This document shows, one piece after another, positions 31,721 through 39,849 of a stretch of 64,000 bases of DNA; position 1 is the first letter of the stretch, and every line of letters starts with the position of its first letter. This DNA comes from a virus: the IMG/VR virus record IMGVR_UViG_3300023106_000010, positions 22,911 through 86,910 of that record; one strand, 5' to 3'. The notes beneath the pieces are model-generated. The model saw only the letters and a list, made by a program, of their open reading frames with translations. It was not told the origin of the DNA and did not search any database. Position numbers and translations under genes: made by a program.

Positions 31721-33340
31721 TTAATCCGAACTACTCTCAAACAGAATTACTTCCCACGTATCTTCGTCAACACAAAACTCGTCACAATTACCAAGATTAC
31801 TCCAAGGTCGATTCTTCAGAACTGTCAGACGGACAAGTCCTCGTTCTCGATTTGGCAAAATCTGTGGTTCAAGTCCAAGAATGATAAATGACAATTGTTC
31901 TAGTGCAGCGGAACCGCGTAGAAGCTCTTTATTTACTTTTACCCAGAATGCTTCATCTTCTTTACCTTTTGGAGCTTTAAAGATGTCATCCGAACGTTTG
32001 ATGTGTGACACAGCAATAATACAGACATCGTTAGCTGCACAGAATGCTGCCAGTTCTGTCATTACCATGTCAAGCTCTTTACGCTCGTTTGCAATGTCTG
32101 ACCCGCTGATGACGACAGAAAGATGGTCCAATATGATGTAACCACACTTCTCAACCAAGTGCATTGTCTTGATCTTGGACATCAGTTCTGTGATTGGCAG
32201 ACTACCAAAGTGGTCAAGCATCACCAAACTATCGTTGTCCACAATCTTGTCATAGGCTTCTTTGATTCGCTCACGAGTTGCACAAGACAACGGATCATTC
32301 TTGAACTTATTATAGTTCACTTTCAGTTCACCCGCAACCATTCGTTGCAAGGTTTCTACCTTATTTTCCTCAAGGTAAATCATACCAACTTTTTCACCAG
32401 CTTTCAAGAAGCCGGATGCAAAGATGGATGTCACAGTCGATTTGCCCACACCAGATGGGCTTGTCACAAGAACAAGCTCTCCCTTGCGGAAACCATGAAT
32501 CTTCTTCATGAGCTTAGGGAATTCATTGATGTACAAACCTTCTTCACGAGGTGCAATCAATTCTTCAAAACTAATATCAGAAGCCTTGATAATCTTCTCA
32601 GCACTATAAGGACGCTTGTTGAATTGCACCAACTTTGCCAGATCGTCAGACTTACCAGCTTGAAGCATGTCCGAAGCATCTTTAAACTCATCAGGAGCCG
32701 TCACAACGAACAGACTCAGTGGTGTACCAATCAGTGCACCAGCGACTGCTTCACGAGCTTCATGGCCCTTCATAATCCCTTTTTGACGTTCCGCTGGAGT
32801 GCAGTAATCGTCATCGAAGAAGATGCAGAGGGAATCAAAGTTCTGGATAAAGGATTCATTGTGTAGAGTTGCCTCTACAGCATTAGCAGTTCCAAGTGGA
32901 ATACTAACAACAAAAGGTTCCATGCCATCAAACTTGGTCCCTTTAACTTGGTCTTTCATAGACTGAAATACGCTCAGACAGTCAAGCTGACCCTCTGTGT
33001 AGACAAGCGCATTCTTTTTTCGTTGAATCGATTCAGCAACATCCTGTCCAAATAGGCGGTTGCTGATATTAACAGAACCAACACTCGTCCAATGATACTT
33101 CTCAGACTTGTCTCTCGTCAAGTCCATTTTGGAGAACCCGACTACTTTTCCTTTTTGATTATACGAAGGGAAATAGAGTGCTTCCAGATTACCGTTGTTC
33201 ACATAACCACGTACGCCAAATCGTTCACAGGTTTCTTTTCGGATATTACGCTGTGGAATATCAACGAACGGATATTTACCAATATCTTTTAGAGTTTCTT
33301 TTGGTACAAACTCGCTACCGCTTTCATTATCATCACTCAT
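31721..33340 (-). CDS. TOPRIM primase / RecA-like replicative helicase (Twinkle/T7 gp4-like)
   Basis: 539 residues from the ATG at 33340 with AGGAG upstream. N-terminal TOPRIM domain: YTEGQLDCLS (E116, D120) and IFFDDD (175-179). C-terminal helicase: Walker A TSPSGVGKST (K300), Walker B YIILDHLS, AVSHIKR arginine/H4-type motif. No N-terminal zinc-binding domain as in T7 gp4 is present, so template-specific priming may be reduced or done by another protein. Unwinds DNA at the phage fork ahead of polymerase B. Confidence 0.92.
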   Translation of the reverse strand: MSDDNESGSEFVPKETLKDIGKYPFVDIPQRNIRKETCERFGVRGYVNNGNLEALYFPSYNQKGKVVGFSKMDLTRDKSEKYHWTSVGSVNISNRLFGQDVAESIQRKKNALVYTEGQLDCLSVFQSMKDQVKGTKFDGMEPFVVSIPLGTANAVEATLHNESFIQNFDSLCIFFDDDYCTPAERQKGIMKGHEAREAVAGALIGTPLSLFVVTAPDEFKDASDMLQAGKSDDLAKLVQFNKRPYSAEKIIKASDISFEELIAPREEGLYINEFPKLMKKIHGFRKGELVLVTSPSGVGKSTVTSIFASGFLKAGEKVGMIYLEENKVETLQRMVAGELKVNYNKFKNDPLSCATRERIKEAYDKIVDNDSLVMLDHFGSLPITELMSKIKTMHLVEKCGYIILDHLSVVISGSDIANERKELDMVMTELAAFCAANDVCIIAVSHIKRSDDIFKAPKGKEDEAFWVKVNKELLRGSAALEQLSFIILGLEPQILPNRERGLVRLTVLKNRPWSNLGNCDEFCVDEDTWEVILFESSSD

Positions 33341-33364
33341 TCTGCTCCTTTTTTCGTAGCCCAA

Positions 33365-33568
33365 TTAACCCTCCGCATCCATCCCAAAATTCAACTCCCA
33401 ACTACCTGTCTCATCCTGAAGATACATATCCTCATTACAAAACTTGTCATTCGGATTATAAGGATTATCCCAAACAATGAGATTCTCATTCCCAGCATCA
33501 AGCATCACACCATGCTCCTCGCACAATGCTTCCAAGGCAGCTTTGAAGTTGTCGAATTTAGTTGTCAT
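33365..33568 (-). CDS. Small acidic protein, unknown
   Basis: 67 residues from the ATG at 33568 (GGTGAGAG upstream). Helical start (KFDNFKAALEALCEEHG), then Asn/Asp/Trp-rich sequence. Lies between ligase and helicase genes. No family recognised. Confidence 0.7.
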   Translation of the reverse strand: MTTKFDNFKAALEALCEEHGVMLDAGNENLIVWDNPYNPNDKFCNEDMYLQDETGSWELNFGMDAEG

Positions 33569-33744
33569 TCTCTCACCAAGTTTGTTGAGGCATTCAAGCA
33601 TGCTGCCAACTCATAAAACTGCTGAGCAACATCTTCCATGGTAGTGTGCTTATCCACGTAAGCTAATTCTGACTTAACGCCTTGTCGCGACACGTAGAAC
33701 ACCTCAACACTCTGGTCATCATATTTGATAATAATTTCACTCAT
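33565..33744 (-). CDS. Small protein after ligase, unknown
   Basis: 59 residues; ATG overlaps the ligase stop, AAGGG upstream; stop overlaps the next start (ATGA). Beta-like N-terminal part (SEIIIKYDDQSVEVFYVSRQG) then a helix. Unknown. Confidence 0.7.
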   Translation of the reverse strand: MSEIIIKYDDQSVEVFYVSRQGVKSELAYVDKHTTMEDVAQQFYELAACLNASTNLVRE

Positions 33745-35099
33745 TTCAATCCCTTCGCAGCAGCAAGAATGCGTTCACAGTCTTCCAAGCTGTCAGCAAC
33801 ATTTTTATCATGTCGTTCTTCAAGCCACACTGGCAAGAACAAGCTCTTAGTATCCCGATCCCGCTTGCTGATGATGTCGTTAGCCTTCACTGTCACAATC
33901 TGACCAATCATAACATCACGATTCATCCAGAAGTATTGACGAATAATATCTGTGAAGCCTGTACCTACATCCGTCACCAGTTTACCACAACTACTCTTCA
34001 ATTGCAATGCACCCATCATACCAGAAGCCTTACCAGTGCCTTCTGCAACACCTGTGATTTCCAAGTCAATCTCAAACTCAATCTTTAGTTTCACACAATC
34101 CTTACTCGTGCCGTCTTTCCAAATGAAGTCAGGAGTTTTGAGCACAGCACCTTCCAATCCTGCCGCAGTGAATTTAGAATAAATCTCGTAAGCTTCTACC
34201 AGAGTTGCAACTTTCTCCGTATGCACCTTCTCGACATTAACCACTTTGTTGCTAATCACCAAGTTGCTGAGACTCGCTAAACGATAGCTGTAATCCATAT
34301 TACTCTTACCAGCCTTAAACTCTTCAACTTTCAAGTAGTCCCAAGCAAACATCTTGAAGATGAAATTGTCATCAACGTCACCACCCTTGAGAATACTGTT
34401 AAGCATTCCATTGCCGGTTTGACGGTCTAGAACATCTTGCTTGCCATCGTATTGAGGATTCGTGAATACCAACAACTCACCAATCAACACAGCACCATCA
34501 GGAACACCCTCAGCAAGCTTCTCAGCGAACTCTTTAGGATACTTGCTACCTGCACGAGTGATCGCCTCTGGAGCCTTGCCAGCCTCTTTGACAAGATACA
34601 GGAAGCTCCCATCACATTTCTCTTGCACATACATCAGAGGAAGCTTGGAAAACTTCTCTTTAGCTTTTGCATCAAGCAGGGAGCAACGTTGATAAGGCAC
34701 TGAGAAATATAAATCAGGCCAAGTTTTCAGCACCATCGTGTCACCTACCGAAGCGCCTATGGATCGGTCAATCATAAGCTTGGTAAGTTCTTGACCTTCA
34801 CCATTCAAACTGTGGTGAATCATACTCAGAGTAGCAATCGCCTTGTTGCCTGTATCTTTTCGTTCAGCCAAGTAACCAATCATCTGGTCAATTGTTTCCT
34901 GACCAAATTCCTTGCTAGGAGAGACAGCGAGAGTTTTCGCGGGAACAATCTTCTTCTGATAATAATTAATACCCGGATCATACGTTACCCGCATAAATTC
35001 CTTGAACAACTCGTTGTCCTTGTGCTGCATTAGAATGGCTTGCTTGTTCAGATTACCCTGAGCTTCTTGAAGGCTCTTTACAATATCATACAGTTTCAT
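33741..35099 (-). CDS. ATP-dependent DNA ligase
   Basis: 452 residues from the ATG at 35099 (AAGGAG upstream). Seals nicks through an AMP-lysine intermediate. Motif I is EKCDGSF with nucleophile K161; further motifs visible are VLIGELLVF (III), LEGAVLK (IV) and DCVKLKIEFEID (V). An N-terminal helical domain of about 130 residues precedes the core, as in T4/T7-like ligases with extra DNA-binding domain. Co-encoded with the 2OG oxygenase gene (stop/start overlap) and helicase. Confidence 0.93.
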   Translation of the reverse strand: MKLYDIVKSLQEAQGNLNKQAILMQHKDNELFKEFMRVTYDPGINYYQKKIVPAKTLAVSPSKEFGQETIDQMIGYLAERKDTGNKAIATLSMIHHSLNGEGQELTKLMIDRSIGASVGDTMVLKTWPDLYFSVPYQRCSLLDAKAKEKFSKLPLMYVQEKCDGSFLYLVKEAGKAPEAITRAGSKYPKEFAEKLAEGVPDGAVLIGELLVFTNPQYDGKQDVLDRQTGNGMLNSILKGGDVDDNFIFKMFAWDYLKVEEFKAGKSNMDYSYRLASLSNLVISNKVVNVEKVHTEKVATLVEAYEIYSKFTAAGLEGAVLKTPDFIWKDGTSKDCVKLKIEFEIDLEITGVAEGTGKASGMMGALQLKSSCGKLVTDVGTGFTDIIRQYFWMNRDVMIGQIVTVKANDIISKRDRDTKSLFLPVWLEERHDKNVADSLEDCERILAAAKGLK

Positions 35100-35716
35100 C
35101 AAATCTCCTTATGTGCTGGATCATTCCGTTCAACACCACGTTCAACCAAATCCCAATCGTAGTCTATCAGATAATTGTGAGCATTGCCAACTCTATTGTA
35201 CTTATTCTTGGAAACAGAAATCTTCACAAATGTCCTGAAGCCCTCAGTTGTTGGATTAGCTACACGATGCACAATGGTGTTGTCAAGCTTTAACAAACTG
35301 TTCGCAGGATATATCCTGATGTTCTCAACCTTAGCTTGCTCAGTCATCTGCTCCATAGAAACACTGTGATCTTCACTTAGTTCAAACTCTTGCACACAGA
35401 ACTCTGTTGGGTAGCTGTCACTCCACAAGAAATTAATATCGTCCGTGCCAAAGCCATCTATGTGCCATCCGGGACGATTCCAGCTACAATTTGGCCCTGT
35501 GAACAAGTGCTTGGCTGTCAAGTAGATGTAGTGGTCACAGTAGTGTAAAGCGCTTGGTAACGCCTTCGCAATGATAGGCCAGAAACATTTCAGATTGTCT
35601 GGTATCATCCAAGGTCCGTCAGGCAAAGCAATCAGCATGTCCTGAACGAACATCATCTCAGATGGCTTGACAATCACTTGTGCTATTTGTTCAGGTTCTT
35701 TGCTGAATACTTTCAT
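35099..35716 (-). CDS. 2OG-Fe(II) oxygenase-like protein
   Basis: 205 residues. The double-stranded beta-helix iron facial triad is visible as H85-x-D87 (GWHIDGFG) and H150 (NTIVHRVANP), with R161 (GFRTFVKIS) for 2-oxoglutarate. Beta-rich between. Members hydroxylate proteins, nucleobases or small molecules; the substrate cannot be told. Position beside ligase and helicase makes DNA or replication-protein modification thinkable but unproven. Confidence 0.8.
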   Translation of the reverse strand: MKVFSKEPEQIAQVIVKPSEMMFVQDMLIALPDGPWMIPDNLKCFWPIIAKALPSALHYCDHYIYLTAKHLFTGPNCSWNRPGWHIDGFGTDDINFLWSDSYPTEFCVQEFELSEDHSVSMEQMTEQAKVENIRIYPANSLLKLDNTIVHRVANPTTEGFRTFVKISVSKNKYNRVGNAHNYLIDYDWDLVERGVERNDPAHKEI

Positions 35717-35720
35717 GTTA

Positions 35721-35816
35721 CTATTTCTCCATCAACAGCAACAAGAACCCAATCAGAAAGATATACCACGGAGCTTCGTATGCGCAACACACAATAAATG
35801 CAAATAGTGCTACCAT
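35721..35816 (-). CDS. 31-residue membrane micropeptide
   Basis: ATG after GGGAG. One hydrophobic stretch covers nearly the full length (LFAFIVCCAY ... WYIFLIGFLLLLM), ending EK. Translation signals are good; function unknown. Confidence 0.6.
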   Translation of the reverse strand: MVALFAFIVCCAYEAPWYIFLIGFLLLLMEK

Positions 35817-35819
35817 GAT

Positions 35820-36008
35820 TTAACTCCCATAATTACAAGCATCATTGAACCGAACAAACTCTACAGTTGCTGCAATATTATCCGCAGTGAGTGATAGTCG
35901 TGCAAGCTCCCTAGCCATCTCATCAGGAGTGCAGTTATCCACTCCCTTCAGAACAAGCTTCAGCTTCTTGGTGAAATAGTCTGTGTCTAGGCCATAGGAG
36001 TTACGCAT
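35820..36008 (-). CDS. Small helical protein, unknown
   Basis: 62 residues from the ATG at 36008 preceded by GAGGAGGG. Mixed charge, helical (DEMARELARLSLTADNIAATVEF). Overlaps the upstream gene by 8 bases. Confidence 0.7.
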   Translation of the reverse strand: MRNSYGLDTDYFTKKLKLVLKGVDNCTPDEMARELARLSLTADNIAATVEFVRFNDACNYGS

Positions 36009-36300
36009 AACAACCCTCCTCGGCATCATGTGCCTCGGTCAATCGAACGAAATCCTCATGTTGATATGCAAAGGTTAGCTCGTCAAGTAGCTCTCGCTGA
36101 TTACGTTCCAAGAGGTGCAGCTTGCGCAACTCCTTCTCAGCACTCTTAGTGTACCGCAAGTATGCCTCGTCATCGCTCTTGCCACACTGACGGAAATCCT
36201 TCAGAATGTCTCGATATGATTGATACGAAATATTATGCAAATCGATCTGTTGGCTATTGATTGCGATGATCGATTGTAGGATGCTAGACGAGAGGCTCAT
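36001..36300 (-). CDS. Helical protein, unknown
   Basis: 99 residues from the ATG at 36300 (AAAGGA upstream). Long charged helices (SAEKELRKLHLLERNQRELLD). Overlaps the next upstream gene by 4 bases. Confidence 0.7.
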   Translation of the reverse strand: MSLSSSILQSIIAINSQQIDLHNISYQSYRDILKDFRQCGKSDDEAYLRYTKSAEKELRKLHLLERNQRELLDELTFAYQHEDFVRLTEAHDAEEGCYA

Positions 36301-36527
36301 ACATTTCCTTTGCACAATTGCTTCAGTGCTTGTTGGATTTTGACATAACCTTTCAACTCCGCACGATGTTGCTTCATAATTTCATGTACAGAATACTCTA
36401 GAGTCAGATAACCTTTTTCATCAGCTTCAGCTTTGCGTTGTCGCAAGTAGATAATTTCATCCTCAATGAATTTGATAATTTTCTTGTTCGTACTCAGTTG
36501 GCTCTGAATTGCTGCTAGATGTTTCAT
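36297..36527 (-). CDS. Coiled-coil small protein, copy 1
   Basis: 76 residues, ATG after AGGAG. Pattern I...E..I.YLRQRKAEADEKG.L..EY..HE....R.ELK.YV..Q...KQL matches the product at 37325 over its whole length, so these are paralogues. Probably a two-helix hairpin. Role unknown. Confidence 0.75.
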   Translation of the reverse strand: MKHLAAIQSQLSTNKKIIKFIEDEIIYLRQRKAEADEKGYLTLEYSVHEIMKQHRAELKGYVKIQQALKQLCKGNV

Positions 36528-36536
36528 AATTTCTCC

Positions 36537-36713
36537 TTATTTAATAACAGCAATACGTGCTTGAATACACTTACCATTCATATAATCTTTGTTCGGAAGA
36601 TTGCCCAAAACTCGAATACATTCCTCACTTGTTGCAAACTTTTCAATAACTACAGGGTTGTTAGCATTATAACCACCTGCTGTAATCAGAAGCCATACCA
36701 GAATTGTGCTCAT
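36537..36713 (-). CDS. Small secreted or membrane-anchored protein
   Basis: 58 residues, ATG after GGAG. N-terminal hydrophobic segment (TILVWLLITAGGY) could be a signal peptide; two cysteines follow (SEECIRV and GKCIQAR), compatible with one disulfide in the periplasm. Unknown role. Confidence 0.65.
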   Translation of the reverse strand: MSTILVWLLITAGGYNANNPVVIEKFATSEECIRVLGNLPNKDYMNGKCIQARIAVIK

Positions 36714-36742
36714 AATTTCTCCTTAGTTGTTCGTAACGTCAT

Positions 36743-36770
36743 TGTATAGCAGTTGTCAGGGTTGTGTCAA
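36743..36770 (-). promoter_or_regulatory. Sigma70-type promoter
   Basis: TTGACA (36765-36770), 16 bases, TATACA (36743-36748) on the minus strand, upstream of the gene at 36537. Confidence 0.75.
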
Positions 36771-36771
36771 G

Positions 36772-36936
36772 CTATTTAGGATGCACAAGATTGGCCCCTA
36801 CCCACACGACCCCTGCAATAATCCCTGTCAGAGCTAACGTAACTAACACTTGTCCTAGTTTTCCAAGATATATCTGCCAAGCACAGAAGCAGATTATTGG
36901 AGAAGACATTAATACGTACCCTATAAATTTCTTCAT
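36772..36936 (-). CDS. Small membrane protein
   Basis: 54 residues, ATG with GGAG nine bases upstream. Two hydrophobic segments (GYVLMSSPIICFCAWQIYL and LVTLALTGIIAGVVWVGA). Its stop is one base from the -35 of the following promoter. Unknown. Confidence 0.65.
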   Translation of the reverse strand: MKKFIGYVLMSSPIICFCAWQIYLGKLGQVLVTLALTGIIAGVVWVGANLVHPK

Positions 36937-36939
36937 TAT

Positions 36940-37122
36940 TCATTTCTCCACGGTATGTAAGTATTCACCACAACCCTCGCAGTATTCTTTGTTCAATTCC
37001 TCAATATCATGCTCTTTGCCACAGAAAACACAAACGAAAACTGGAAATTCTATCGGTTTGAGTTTAGTACAAAGATAGTCTTCTTGGGAGTATTTGTCGT
37101 ACTTAGCTGAAACGTTGCTCAT
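36940..37122 (-). CDS. Zinc-ribbon small protein, copy 1
   Basis: 60 residues. Two CxxC knuckles (CVFCG and CEGCG) after an N-terminal YSQEDYLCTKLKP that recurs in the product at 37886 (YSGEDYLCNKTRP). The conserved pre-ribbon motif plus paired knuckles define a small paralogous family. Possible nucleic-acid or protein-binding role. Confidence 0.75.
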   Translation of the reverse strand: MSNVSAKYDKYSQEDYLCTKLKPIEFPVFVCVFCGKEHDIEELNKEYCEGCGEYLHTVEK

Positions 37123-37294
37123 CTCGTTCTTTCATAGCTTCTTTTACAGAGTCAATAACAGCTTGTGTCACTTCCAACTTCAACTTCAGATGTTCGTTAG
37201 ACAGATTACCTTCTTCATCAACCATTTGCACCATGAGAGTGATTGTTGGTGTGTTGAATCGTGAGAGCCAAAGCTCAGGTTTATTTATGCTCAC
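37103..37294 (-). CDS. Small protein, unknown
   Basis: 63 residues; GTG start with GGAG five bases upstream. Beta-like N-terminal half (TITLMVQMVDEEGNL), helical C-terminal half. Overlaps the zinc-ribbon gene by 20 bases. Confidence 0.7.
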   Translation of the reverse strand: MSINKPELWLSRFNTPTITLMVQMVDEEGNLSNEHLKLKLEVTQAVIDSVKEAMKERDEQRFS

Positions 37295-37324
37295 GGATTC
37301 TCCAACAAAGCTTTCAGGCTAACA

Positions 37325-37621
37325 TTATTTCTTCCAATCTGTAGCGATAGACGGCTTAGGTTGATCTTTACGATGTTTCTTTACAATCTTAGGCTTCTTG
37401 TAAGCACTCAGTAATCCTTTGAAATACCTCTGCTCCAGAACATATTTTGCAAGTTCTCCCTTCAAATAGCTCAGAGCATTGTGATACTTGTATTCATCTT
37501 CCAACAAACCACTAGCATCACATTCACGCTTCTTTTGTCGATAGTATTCAATGTGTTGTTCTAGAGCTTGGATTTCAATCTTGTTTAGAAAAATCCGTCG
37601 AGTTAATACTGCTTCTGTCAT
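37325..37621 (-). CDS. Coiled-coil small protein, copy 2
   Basis: 98 residues from the ATG at 37621 (AAGGAG upstream). Core IEALEQHIEYYRQKKRE-like helix pair is paralogous to 36297, with an added basic tail (KKPKIVKKHRKDQPKP). First gene behind the promoter at 37650. Confidence 0.75.
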   Translation of the reverse strand: MTEAVLTRRIFLNKIEIQALEQHIEYYRQKKRECDASGLLEDEYKYHNALSYLKGELAKYVLEQRYFKGLLSAYKKPKIVKKHRKDQPKPSIATDWKK

Positions 37622-37649
37622 GCTGTTCTCCTTAATTGTTCGTGTAAGT

Positions 37650-37678
37650 ATTTTACGCTGGTTTGTGAGAATTGTCAA
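37650..37678 (-). promoter_or_regulatory. Sigma70-type promoter
   Basis: TTGACA (37673-37678), 17 bases, TAAAAT (37650-37655) on the minus strand. It lies inside the 3' end of the gene at 37653. Confidence 0.75.
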
Positions 37679-37883
37679 GAAAATCGTCATCATCTAGAAC
37701 ATCATACAAAACTTGATCTTCCTTAAATTGATTATCGAAAGCTTGACAAATCAACGAGTAAGTATTCTTAGATATCTTGCTATTGTCACCTGTGATTTTG
37801 TTGAACAAGTCTAGATAATTTTCATAGTCAAAGTCTCTCGACCAAGCATCACATTCTATAGTGCTCCAAATTGAATCGCTCAT
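37653..37883 (-). CDS. Small acidic protein, unknown
   Basis: 76 residues from the ATG at 37883 (GAGG upstream). Asp-rich C-terminus (YDVLDDDDFLDN). No recognised motif. Confidence 0.7.
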   Translation of the reverse strand: MSDSIWSTIECDAWSRDFDYENYLDLFNKITGDNSKISKNTYSLICQAFDNQFKEDQVLYDVLDDDDFLDNSHKPA

Positions 37884-37885
37884 CA

Positions 37886-38077
37886 CTAATCCTCATAATA
37901 TGGAAAACTTACTTCACAGCATTTGGAACAAACTGTCATGGTATTGTTATGCAAACCATAAGTTATAGATTCGTAAGGCTCGTGACAATACCCGCACAGA
38001 AGCAATCCACGAGGGCGTGTCTTGTTGCAAAGATAATCCTCACCACTGTATTCGTCAAAGATTCTGTTTACGTTCAT
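37886..38077 (-). CDS. Zinc-ribbon small protein, copy 2
   Basis: 63 residues from the ATG at 38077, which overlaps the thyX stop. Shares YSGEDYLCNK with the product at 36940, followed by two knuckles CGYCHEPYES and CSKCCEV. Paralogue. Confidence 0.75.
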   Translation of the reverse strand: MNVNRIFDEYSGEDYLCNKTRPRGLLLCGYCHEPYESITYGLHNNTMTVCSKCCEVSFPYYED

Positions 38078-38736
38078 TTCCAAGTCTCATCAGCAATAGG
38101 AAAAGCCTGATTCACAGCTTCTGCGATTAGCCGAGCAAGCACGACGTGTTCTTCTTGAGTAACACCTTTTTCAAGACGTACCTGCAAATAATGGCACCAA
38201 GAACGAATTGTACCATTCACATATGCACGAGACATTGTCAGCCCTTCGGGTAGAATCACTCGACAAACTTCCTTGGCAATCCCTGCTTCCAGAGCAAACT
38301 TGTAGCGGTCTTTTACAATATCCAAGATTTCGTGTTGAATATCTTCCCACACTCGTTTCAATACTTCGTCATCCGTGTCAATACTATTCTGACGATTTTT
38401 GCTATCTTGCATACGCAGATCACGAATACAGAAAGCTTTCTCCAGAGAAGTCACATCAGCATAACGCTGTGAGAATTCTTGGAAACTAAAGCTGCGATGG
38501 CGCAGTAACTGTCGCATAATATCTCGTGGGGCCGAAACCTCCACCACGGCATTAGCCATCTCTAAAGGACTCCAGTGACTGTGCTTCACAAGGTACGACA
38601 GCAGCTTGTCAGCCGTATCCATGTTCATTTGATTGGATGGATTGCTCACTCGTGCACAATACGCGATGAGTTCTTTAGCATCTTCAATACCTTCTACTAC
38701 AGGTTTAGTTACAGCGATTAGTTTTGCGTTCAGCAT
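38074..38736 (-). CDS. thyX: Flavin-dependent thymidylate synthase
   Basis: 220 residues. Makes dTMP from dUMP using FAD and methylenetetrahydrofolate. The ThyX signature RHR-x7-S is present as R79-H80-R81...S89 (RHRSFSFQEFSQRY), and the C-terminal part has RAYVNGTIRSWCHYL and EVCRVILPEGL typical of the family. Normal length. Works with the phage RNR to raise dTTP; encoded some 20 kb from nrdAB in another minus-strand operon. Confidence 0.95.
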   Translation of the reverse strand: MLNAKLIAVTKPVVEGIEDAKELIAYCARVSNPSNQMNMDTADKLLSYLVKHSHWSPLEMANAVVEVSAPRDIMRQLLRHRSFSFQEFSQRYADVTSLEKAFCIRDLRMQDSKNRQNSIDTDDEVLKRVWEDIQHEILDIVKDRYKFALEAGIAKEVCRVILPEGLTMSRAYVNGTIRSWCHYLQVRLEKGVTQEEHVVLARLIAEAVNQAFPIADETWK

Positions 38737-38739
38737 TTA

Positions 38740-38919
38740 TCAATCTTTCAAATCAGAATATTCACAGAGGTCCAACTTTACAGCCAACTCTTTCAAGCCG
38801 CTATTAGCACCATCGATATAATCAGAGTTAGCTCCCGCCAAGAACATTACTTCTCGGTTCCTGTCAAGCATATCCAGAATTGTTTCCAAGAGGAATGCCT
38901 TATACATTGTTGTACTCAT
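38740..38919 (-). CDS. Small protein upstream of thyX, unknown
   Basis: 59 residues, ATG after GAGGAAG and overlapping the stop of the gene before. Helical, mixed charge (YKAFLLETILDMLDRNREVMF). No family recognised. Confidence 0.7.
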   Translation of the reverse strand: MSTTMYKAFLLETILDMLDRNREVMFLAGANSDYIDGANSGLKELAVKLDLCEYSDLKD

Positions 38920-39158
38920 TCTTCTTCCTCATCTTGTTCAGGCTCATCCAAACCTTCGACACAGTACATAGAGTATTCGCCATCACGACAATCACCACGA
39001 GGGTCCATTGATCGCTCTGTGCCGAAAGCATCTTCACAGGCCATTTCATTCAAGCCAATCTCCAGAGCTTCTGCAATAGTGTCTTCCCAATCTTCGTCCT
39101 CATTCATTGCCAGAAGATTTTCCAATACTTTCTTGTTGCGTAGTTGTTGTTCAGTCAT
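38916..39158 (-). CDS. Acidic small protein, unknown
   Basis: 80 residues, strongly acidic, ending DEPEQDEEEE. A DNA-mimic-like charge pattern is possible but not shown. Overlaps the next gene by 4 bases. Confidence 0.7.
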   Translation of the reverse strand: MTEQQLRNKKVLENLLAMNEDEDWEDTIAEALEIGLNEMACEDAFGTERSMDPRGDCRDGEYSMYCVEGLDEPEQDEEEE

Positions 39159-39204
39159 GGTCGTTTCACTCCCATGCTAATCTTCACGTTGTTCAGCTTA
39201 GTAA

Positions 39205-39357
39205 TCAGATTTCCTCCATGTAAGGATCGCAGTCTACACTACGAACCCTCTTATTACAATGACGAATATCACCTTCAAGGTCAACTGAAACTAGTTCAGC
39301 TTCATCGAAATCTTCAGCCTCGATTACAACTCGATATTCACAAATCCATTTAGCCAT
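39205..39357 (-). CDS. Small protein, unknown
   Basis: 50 residues from the ATG at 39357 (AAGGATGAG upstream). Beta-like (KWICEYRVVIEAEDFDEAELVSVDL). Unknown. Confidence 0.65.
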   Translation of the reverse strand: MAKWICEYRVVIEAEDFDEAELVSVDLEGDIRHCNKRVRSVDCDPYMEEI

Positions 39358-39628
39358 TATTCTCATCCTTGTAATCTTCAACACATTCTTCGCACATGCG
39401 ATTAACATACTCAGAATGCAATGATAGCACAACATCAGGGTCCGTCATAGGATTACTCACCAACCCTCCTGTAACACCCATGTAAACTTCTGGAATGTTG
39501 CGAATCAACACTGAGAAATCAGAAAGCTCTTTCTTCAGTTGCTCTACATCGATTGAGCCATCTGGCAAAACTAGGATTTCTTTCCAGAATCGGTCCCAGC
39601 ATTCTTGTGGGTCTTCTTGTTTACGCAT
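39350..39628 (-). CDS. Phage protein of unknown function
   Basis: 92 residues from the ATG at 39628, overlapping the preceding stop (TGATG). Reads LPDGSIDVEQLKKELSDFSVLI and YMGVTGGLVSNPMTDPDVVLSLH, a type of sequence I have seen in other phages without assigned function. Acidic, with two Cys near the end (CEECVEDY). Confidence 0.75.
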   Translation of the reverse strand: MRKQEDPQECWDRFWKEILVLPDGSIDVEQLKKELSDFSVLIRNIPEVYMGVTGGLVSNPMTDPDVVLSLHSEYVNRMCEECVEDYKDENNG

Positions 39629-39849
39629 CACCAAGCCACATCCACAACAATAGCTTCCACTTCAGATAGATCATAGTTGTCCACTAACCATTGTGCGAAG
39701 TTGCCCTCTTCAGGTTCAAGATATTCCTTGTCGAGAATAATAGCAGTGTCATTATGAATCCGCCAGTCTTGGTCATCAAAGAACAACTTGGAGATTTCAC
39801 CGGGGAAATTGCATCGCTGTAGCATCAAAACTTTTTGTACTTTGCTCAT
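39628..39849 (-). CDS. Small protein, unknown
   Basis: 73 residues, ATG after GAGGATGT. Acidic, with Trp (DDQDWRIHNDTAIILDKEYL). Unknown. Confidence 0.7.
   Translation of the reverse strand: MSKVQKVLMLQRCNFPGEISKLFFDDQDWRIHNDTAIILDKEYLEPEEGNFAQWLVDNYDLSEVEAIVVDVAW

Noticed and set aside
32123-32866. 247-codon plus-strand frame
   Set aside because: Antisense to the primase-helicase gene; no start signals and no motif.
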